From Streptomyces sp. NBC_00878 (GTDB taxonomy: Bacteria; Actinomycetota; Actinomycetes; Streptomycetales; Streptomycetaceae), in the NCBI RefSeq assembly GCF_026341515.1, contig NZ_JAPEOK010000001.1:10044001-10108000 (forward strand): DNA of 64,000 nucleotides, read 5' to 3'. Under the pieces are notes generated by a model, which had not been told where the DNA came from, made no database searches, and saw nothing but the letters and a program-made list of their open reading frames with translations. How positions within the stretch are numbered: the first letter of the stretch is position 1; each line of letters starts with the position of its first letter. The translations under genes and the position numbers were made by a program. This document shows, one piece after another, positions 60,081 to 64,000 of the stretch.

Positions 60081-60527
60081 ATGGTGGACACGCTGATCGG
60101 CGGTACGTGGACGCCCGCGGACTCGGGCGCCGCCGAGGAAGTGACCTCGCCGTTCGACGGCGCGACAGTGGGTGTCGTACCCGTGGCCGGATCGAAGGAA
60201 GTGGAGGCCGCACTGGTGGCGGCCGAGGCGGGCGCGGCCGTCCGGCGCGCCACACCCGCCCACGAGCGGATGCGGACCCTCTTCCGCGCGGCCGAACTCG
60301 CCGACCTGAGAGCGGCGCGGACGGCACGGCTGATCAGCGCCGAGACCGGAAAGACGATCACCGAGGCAGCCGGCGAGGCGGGCCGCTCCGGCGACATCAT
60401 CCGACTGGCCGCCGGCGCGGGCGTCTGTTGGGACGTCGCCCCCGCCGAGGTCGCCGAACAGCCGAACGTGGCCGCACTGCGCACCGAATATGAGGCCGGG
60501 CTCGCCGAGCGGAGGTGGTTCGGATGA
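60081..60527 (+). pseudogene. Truncated aldehyde dehydrogenase N-terminal fragment
   Basis: A 148-residue reading frame. Residues 1-110 follow the N terminus of the aldehyde dehydrogenase superfamily: LIGGTWTPADSGAAEEVTSPFDGATVGVVP, the helix VEAALVAAEAGAAVRRATPAHERMRTLFRAAEL and ARLISAETGKTITEAAGE. The fold stops before the substrate-binding and catalytic Cys domain. The last ~35 residues (GVCWDVAPAEVAEQPNVAAL...ERRWFG) match no ALDH I know, so a deletion has probably joined the ALDH start to the 3' end of another gene. Upstream there is no good ribosome binding site. The frame is intact and overlaps the aldolase start (ATGA), so it may still be translated. Confidence 0.65.
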
Positions 60528-61324
60528 ACTCCTCGCCACTGGACCGCTCGCCACTGGACCACGGCCGCCTGCGCCGACGGCTGGCCGCCGGGGACGCGAC
60601 CGTGGGCACGTTCGTCGGCGCCGCCGCTCCCGTCGTCGGCGAGGTCTGCGCCGCCGCCGGGGTCGACTGGCTGCTGCTCGACCTGGAGCATGGCGCGGGC
60701 GGCGAGGAGCAGGTGCGCGCCCTCGTCCCGGCCGCCGCCGCGTACGGGGTGGCGACCGTCGTGCGCGTCGAGTCCGCGGCGCGCATCCGCATCGGGCGGG
60801 TGCTCGACCTGGGCGCGGCCGGCGTGATGCTGCCTCGTCTGGACAGCGCGGACGAAGTCGCCGCCGCGCTGCGGCACCTGCGCTATCCGCCGGACGGCGA
60901 CCGGGGCGTGGCCACCTATAACCGGGCCTGCCGCTTCGGACTCGACCCCGGAGCGCTGGAACGCGACGAGGATCTTCCCCTCGGTGTGGTGCAGATCGAG
61001 TCGGCCGCCGCCCTCGACGACGTAGACAAGATCGCCGCGCTGGACGGCGCCGATGTGCTCTTCGTCGGCCCCCGCGACCTCAGCCACGACCTCGGCGTCC
61101 CCGGACAGTTCACCGCGCCCCGCTACACAGCCGCACTGGACACGGTCCGCGCCGCCGCCAAGGCACACGGCAAGGCGTGCGGCCTGCTCGTGAACGACGG
61201 AACCGGGGCGGCGGCCCGGATCGCCGAAGGCTGGACCTTCGTCGCCATCGGCTCCGACTCCACGCTGCTCGCCGCAGCCGTCACCGCCCACCTCAACCAG
61301 GCACGCACCGCGTCCCGATCCTGA
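60524..61324 (+). CDS. HpcH/HpaI-family (KDG/HKG) aldolase
   Basis: Predicted 266-residue class II pyruvate aldolase cleaving or forming 2-keto-3-deoxy sugar acids or 4-hydroxy-2-keto acids. Hallmarks: the catalytic DLEHG near residue 47, metal ligands in VVQIESAAALDDVDKI (Glu) and VGPRDLSHDLG (Asp), plus PRLDSADEV. It forms homohexamers in the family. The start at 60524 is inferred from the ATGA overlap with the ALDH fragment. The first residues contain a duplicated SPLDRSPLDH (CGCCACTGGACC repeated). In this operon it would split a keto-deoxy sugar acid into pyruvate and an aldehyde. Confidence 0.92.
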   Translation: MNSSPLDRSPLDHGRLRRRLAAGDATVGTFVGAAAPVVGEVCAAAGVDWLLLDLEHGAGGEEQVRALVPAAAAYGVATVVRVESAARIRIGRVLDLGAAGVMLPRLDSADEVAAALRHLRYPPDGDRGVATYNRACRFGLDPGALERDEDLPLGVVQIESAAALDDVDKIAALDGADVLFVGPRDLSHDLGVPGQFTAPRYTAALDTVRAAAKAHGKACGLLVNDGTGAAARIAEGWTFVAIGSDSTLLAAAVTAHLNQARTASRS

Positions 61325-61343
61325 ACCCCCCTGGAGCACAACC

Positions 61344-62603
61344 ATGATCAACGGCAAGGACTCCGACGGCTCCGAGGACCCGGCAACGCTCGGTGTGGGC
61401 CTGATCAGCGTGGGCTGGATGGGGAGACTGCACACCCGCGCCTACCAGGCCATCCCCGTCGTCTACCCCGAACTCGGCCTGCGGCCGCGACTCGTGCACG
61501 CCGCCGACACCGCACCCGATCGAGCGGCCTACGCCCGCGACGTGCTCGGCTACGCCCGATCCTCCGCCGACTACCGCGAGGTCCTCGCCGACCCCGAGGT
61601 CGACGTGGTCTCCATCTGCGGGCCCAACCACGTGCACCGCGAGATCGCGGTCGCCGCCGCCGAGGCGGGCAAGCCGTTCTGGATCGAGAAGCCGGTCGGA
61701 CGGAGCGTCACCGAGACCGCGGCGGTCGCCGCCGCCGCGCGGGCGGCCGGCGTCGAGACCTCGATCGGCTACAACTACCGTGGCGCACCGGCCGTAGAGC
61801 GCATCCGCGAACTGGTCGCAGACGGCACCCTCGGCCGGATCACCAATGTCCGCTCCGTCTTCTACTGCGGTTACGCGGCCGAGCCCAAGGGCGCGCTCTC
61901 CTGGCGCTTCCGCCGCGAGTTCGCCGGCAGCGGCGCACTCGGCGACCTGCTCAGCCATGTCGTCGACCTCGTCCAGTACGTCGTCGGACCGATCCGCGAG
62001 GCCAGCTCGCTGCTCTCCACCGTGTACACCGAGCGGCCCGTCCTGCCCATGGGCTCCGGTACGCACTTCGCCGTCATCGAGGACGGTGAGATGGCGCCGG
62101 TCGAGAACGACGACCAGGTTTCCGCGCTGGTCCGCTTCGCCGACGGCCCGTACACCACCGGCGCGGTCGGCACCCTGGAGGCCTCCCGCGTCATCGTCGG
62201 CCCGCAGTGCGGACTCGCCATCGAGGTCTACGGCACCGAGGGCTCCGCGTCCTGGAACTTCGAGCAGCTCAACGAGTTGCGGCTCTGCCTCGGGCGCGGC
62301 GGACCCAATGTCGGATACACCACGGTCCTCGCCAACGCCTCCATGGGCGACTACGCGCGGTTCCAGCCCGGACCGGCCAACAGCATGGGATTCGACGACC
62401 TCAAGGTGATCGAGGCCAAGAAGTTCCTCATCGCGCTGGCCGGCGGCGCACAGCGCAACGCGACCATTTACGACGCCCACCAGGACGCCGAGGTCCTCGC
62501 CGCCGTCGCCGCCTCGGCCGAGGACGGACTCTGGCACCCCGTCAGCCCCGTCCCGGACGCCGCCTACGGACGCCGACCACACGTCGAGGCGAGCCATGCC
62601 TGA
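61344..62603 (+). CDS. Gfo/Idh/MocA-family NAD(P) oxidoreductase
   Basis: Predicted 419-residue dehydrogenase acting on a sugar or inositol-like compound. The N-terminal Rossmann fold reads GVGLISVGWMGRLHTRAYQAI, followed by VDVVSICGPNHVHREIAVAAAEAGKPFWIEKPVG, which contains the EKP catalytic Lys. The C-terminal alpha/beta domain begins with FYCGYAAEPKGALSWRF and includes GALGDLLSHVVDLVQYV with the conserved Asp/His pair. The ATG at 61344 follows a GGAG. It overlaps the next gene by 8 bp. The cofactor-loop has GVGLISVGWMG rather than GxGxxG with Arg, so NAD versus NADP preference is not clear. Confidence 0.93.
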   Translation: MINGKDSDGSEDPATLGVGLISVGWMGRLHTRAYQAIPVVYPELGLRPRLVHAADTAPDRAAYARDVLGYARSSADYREVLADPEVDVVSICGPNHVHREIAVAAAEAGKPFWIEKPVGRSVTETAAVAAAARAAGVETSIGYNYRGAPAVERIRELVADGTLGRITNVRSVFYCGYAAEPKGALSWRFRREFAGSGALGDLLSHVVDLVQYVVGPIREASSLLSTVYTERPVLPMGSGTHFAVIEDGEMAPVENDDQVSALVRFADGPYTTGAVGTLEASRVIVGPQCGLAIEVYGTEGSASWNFEQLNELRLCLGRGGPNVGYTTVLANASMGDYARFQPGPANSMGFDDLKVIEAKKFLIALAGGAQRNATIYDAHQDAEVLAAVAASAEDGLWHPVSPVPDAAYGRRPHVEASHA

Positions 62604-63591
62604 TCCCACCGTCGTCGCCCTCGGCAGGGTCGACCCCACGCAGGCACAGGGGCAACTGCGAGGAAAGGCCGCCTTCGTGGCCCACCCGGGGCCGGACGAC
62701 CTGGCCGCGGCCGTCGGCGCGATCATCCGTGCCGACGCCGTGGTCGACCGGGACGCACTGGACCGGATGCCCAACCGCCGTGTGCCGGCCCGCACCGGGG
62801 CCGGCGTGGACCTGGTGGACGTGGCCGAGGCCACCGAGCGCGGCATCGCCGTGGTCGTCACCGCGGACAGCGGCTCCCAAGCGGTCGCCGAGGGCGTCCT
62901 GGGCATGGCACTGCACCTGGTCAAACGCTTCGGACCGCTGAACCGGCTGGTACGGGACGGACAGTGGGCGCGGCGCGTCGAGGCCCCCGTCGGCGACCTG
63001 CGCGGCGCGGTCATCGGCATCATCGGCTTCGGCCGCTTCGGCCGCTTCGGCCGCTTCGGGCGTATCGGCCGCACCGGGCGCCGGGTCGGCGCGCTCGCGA
63101 AGGCCTTCGGGATGCGGGTGCTCGCCCACGACCGGTTCGCCACGCCGCCGGACGCCGTCGACTGCCCCGATCTGAGCGAACCGGCCGCGCACAGCGACGT
63201 CATCACCCTGCACGTGCCGCTTTCGGACACCACCCGCCACCTCGTGGACCGCCGGCTCCTGACCGCGGTCACGCTCGGGGCGGTGCTGGTGAACCGCCGT
63301 CGTGGGGGACTGGTGGACCTCGACTCCGTACTCGATGCGCTCGCCGCGGGCCGGCTGTCCGGTGTCGGCCTGGATGTCCACGACCCCGAGCCGCCCGTCC
63401 ACCACCCGCTCTTCGACCACCCCGACGTCCTGCTCACCCCGCACCTGATGGGCACGAGCATCCGCGCCGAAGCCGCGACCTACGCCGACGCGGCCCGAGG
63501 CGTCGCCGATGTGCAGGCCGGACGTCGTCCGGCCACGCTTGCCAAGCCCGAGTGGATGCCCACCGGTTGTTCCAAGGAGAGATCGAGATGA
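62596..63591 (+). CDS. D-2-hydroxyacid dehydrogenase with expanded cofactor loop
   Basis: Predicted 331-residue PGDH/glyoxylate-reductase family enzyme that reduces 2-keto acids. N-terminal domain with VPARTGAGVDLVDVAEATERGIAVV, then the NAD Rossmann domain, then VNRRRGGLVDLDSVLDALAAGRLSGVGLDV and PEPPVHHPLFDHPDVLLTPHLMGTS. The catalytic Arg, Glu and His are in place (RRGGLVD, PEPP, TPHLMG). Where GFGRIGRRV is expected, the protein reads GIIGFGRFGRFGRFGRIGRTGRRV, a nine-residue expansion built from repeated Phe/Ile-Gly-Arg units encoded by GGCCGCTTC repeats (63025-63084). Whether NAD still binds is open. The start overlaps the previous gene by 8 bp. Confidence 0.9.
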   Translation: MPDPTVVALGRVDPTQAQGQLRGKAAFVAHPGPDDLAAAVGAIIRADAVVDRDALDRMPNRRVPARTGAGVDLVDVAEATERGIAVVVTADSGSQAVAEGVLGMALHLVKRFGPLNRLVRDGQWARRVEAPVGDLRGAVIGIIGFGRFGRFGRFGRIGRTGRRVGALAKAFGMRVLAHDRFATPPDAVDCPDLSEPAAHSDVITLHVPLSDTTRHLVDRRLLTAVTLGAVLVNRRRGGLVDLDSVLDALAAGRLSGVGLDVHDPEPPVHHPLFDHPDVLLTPHLMGTSIRAEAATYADAARGVADVQAGRRPATLAKPEWMPTGCSKERSR

Positions 63592-64000
63592 CACTGCTGG
63601 ACGACAAGGTCGTGCTGGTCAGCGGGGGCAGCAAGGGAGTCGGCGCCGCGGTCGTCCGAGCCGCGGCCCGGGAAGGCGCGTCGGTGCTCCTCACCGGTCG
63701 CCGTGCCGAGCCCGGCGAGGCGCTGGCCGCGGAACTCGTCGCCACGGGAGTTCAAGCCGCCTTCGTCAGGACCGATGTCAGCGACGTGGCGCAGGCGAAG
63801 GCGTCGGTGGCCGCCACGGTCAACCGATTCGGGCGGGTGGACTGCCTGGTCAACTGTGCGGGCCTGACCTCACGCGGTTCGCTGCTGGATACCACGCCGG
63901 AGCTGTTCGACGAGCACATCGCCGTCAATCTGCGCGCGCCGTTCTTCCTGATGCAGGGCGCCGTCGCCGACATGCTCTCCCGGCAGGCCCCCGGGACGAT
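63588..64000 (+). CDS. Short-chain dehydrogenase/reductase (partial, runs off window)
   Basis: N-terminal ~137 residues of a classical SDR. Cofactor motif SGGSKGVGAAVV, then NCAG in place of NNAG, and DTTPELFDEHIAVNLRAPFFLMQGAV, where the Asn-containing NLRAPF helix is expected. The Ser-Tyr-Lys active site lies beyond the right edge and cannot be checked. The ATG at 63588 overlaps the previous stop (ATGA) and follows AAGGAG. It is likely the last known step of the sugar operon, oxidising or reducing a keto intermediate. The 3' end is missing from the window. Confidence 0.93.
   Translation, partial: MTLLDDKVVLVSGGSKGVGAAVVRAAAREGASVLLTGRRAEPGEALAAELVATGVQAAFVRTDVSDVAQAKASVAATVNRFGRVDCLVNCAGLTSRGSLLDTTPELFDEHIAVNLRAPFFLMQGAVADMLSRQAPGT

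Noticed and set aside
61293..63461. 722-residue minus-strand frame across the Gfo/Idh and D-2-hydroxyacid dehydrogenase genes
   Set aside because: No family features and a Ser/Arg/Pro/Thr-rich start; the plus-strand genes have intact Rossmann motifs and coupled starts.

Overview
The window is GC-rich actinobacterial DNA, most likely from Streptomyces or a very close relative. The pointers are strong third-position G/C bias, many GTG starts, ATGA/GTGA gene overlaps, two AfsR-type (SARP) regulators plus a third AfsR-like one, a BlaI/M56 pair, GH75 and pectate lyase secretory enzymes, and rare in-frame TTA codons of the kind read by the bldA tRNA. No rRNA, tRNA, CRISPR array, insertion sequence or complete prophage gene was seen. 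Nearly all long opposite-strand reading frames are GC-driven shadows and were left out.

Layout. 0.3-7.5 kb: an Fn3 lipoprotein, a secreted GH75 chitosanase with a collagen-like linker, a dhaKLM dihydroxyacetone kinase operon, and a secreted M4 metalloprotease with a P-domain. 7.7-15.9 kb: an eight-gene minus-strand complex I-like operon (nuoA, an unusual histidine-rich gene, nuoH, J, K, L, M, N). It has membrane subunits but no NADH module and no recognisable Fe-S subunits. 16-20 kb: a copper island (CopA ATPase, CopZ chaperone, divergent secreted protein) with two palindromic CsoR-like operators inside well-formed promoters. 19.9-25.7 kb: a NarL-type two-component pair whose kinase start is triplicated by a 30-bp repeat, an acyltransferase-like membrane protein, an NlpC/P60 hydrolase and a BlaI/M56 pair. 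25.8-28 kb: DUF6153 and DUF305 metal-associated proteins, a small lipoprotein and a decayed MFS transporter.

28.5-35.4 kb: a tandem PL1/PL3 pectate lyase pair behind two palindromes, a Tat-exported FAD oxidoreductase, a group D flavin monooxygenase divergent from an AraC regulator, and a small secreted protein. 35.8-52.4 kb: a regulatory and stress block holding an AfsR-like regulator, an ECF sigma/zinc-finger anti-sigma pair, an HxlR/oxidoreductase divergon, and two paralogous SARP-ATPase regulators. Between and beside the paralogs lie a hemerythrin-like protein and a catalase-like protein, both lacking expected metal or catalytic ligands. Two secreted proteins follow.

52.5-64 kb: a GMC oxidoreductase, a 0.7-kb gene-poor stretch with repeats, then a polycistronic sugar or sugar-acid catabolic operon that runs off the edge. 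It encodes a binding protein, ABC ATPase, permease, LacI regulator, sugar isomerase, an aldehyde dehydrogenase fragment, HpaI-type aldolase, Gfo/Idh/MocA dehydrogenase, D-2-hydroxyacid dehydrogenase and an SDR. The transporter imports a sugar, LacI senses it, and the aldolase and dehydrogenases presumably convert it to central metabolites. The substrate cannot be named from sequence.

All assignments rest on reading motifs and gene order. No similarity search was run.
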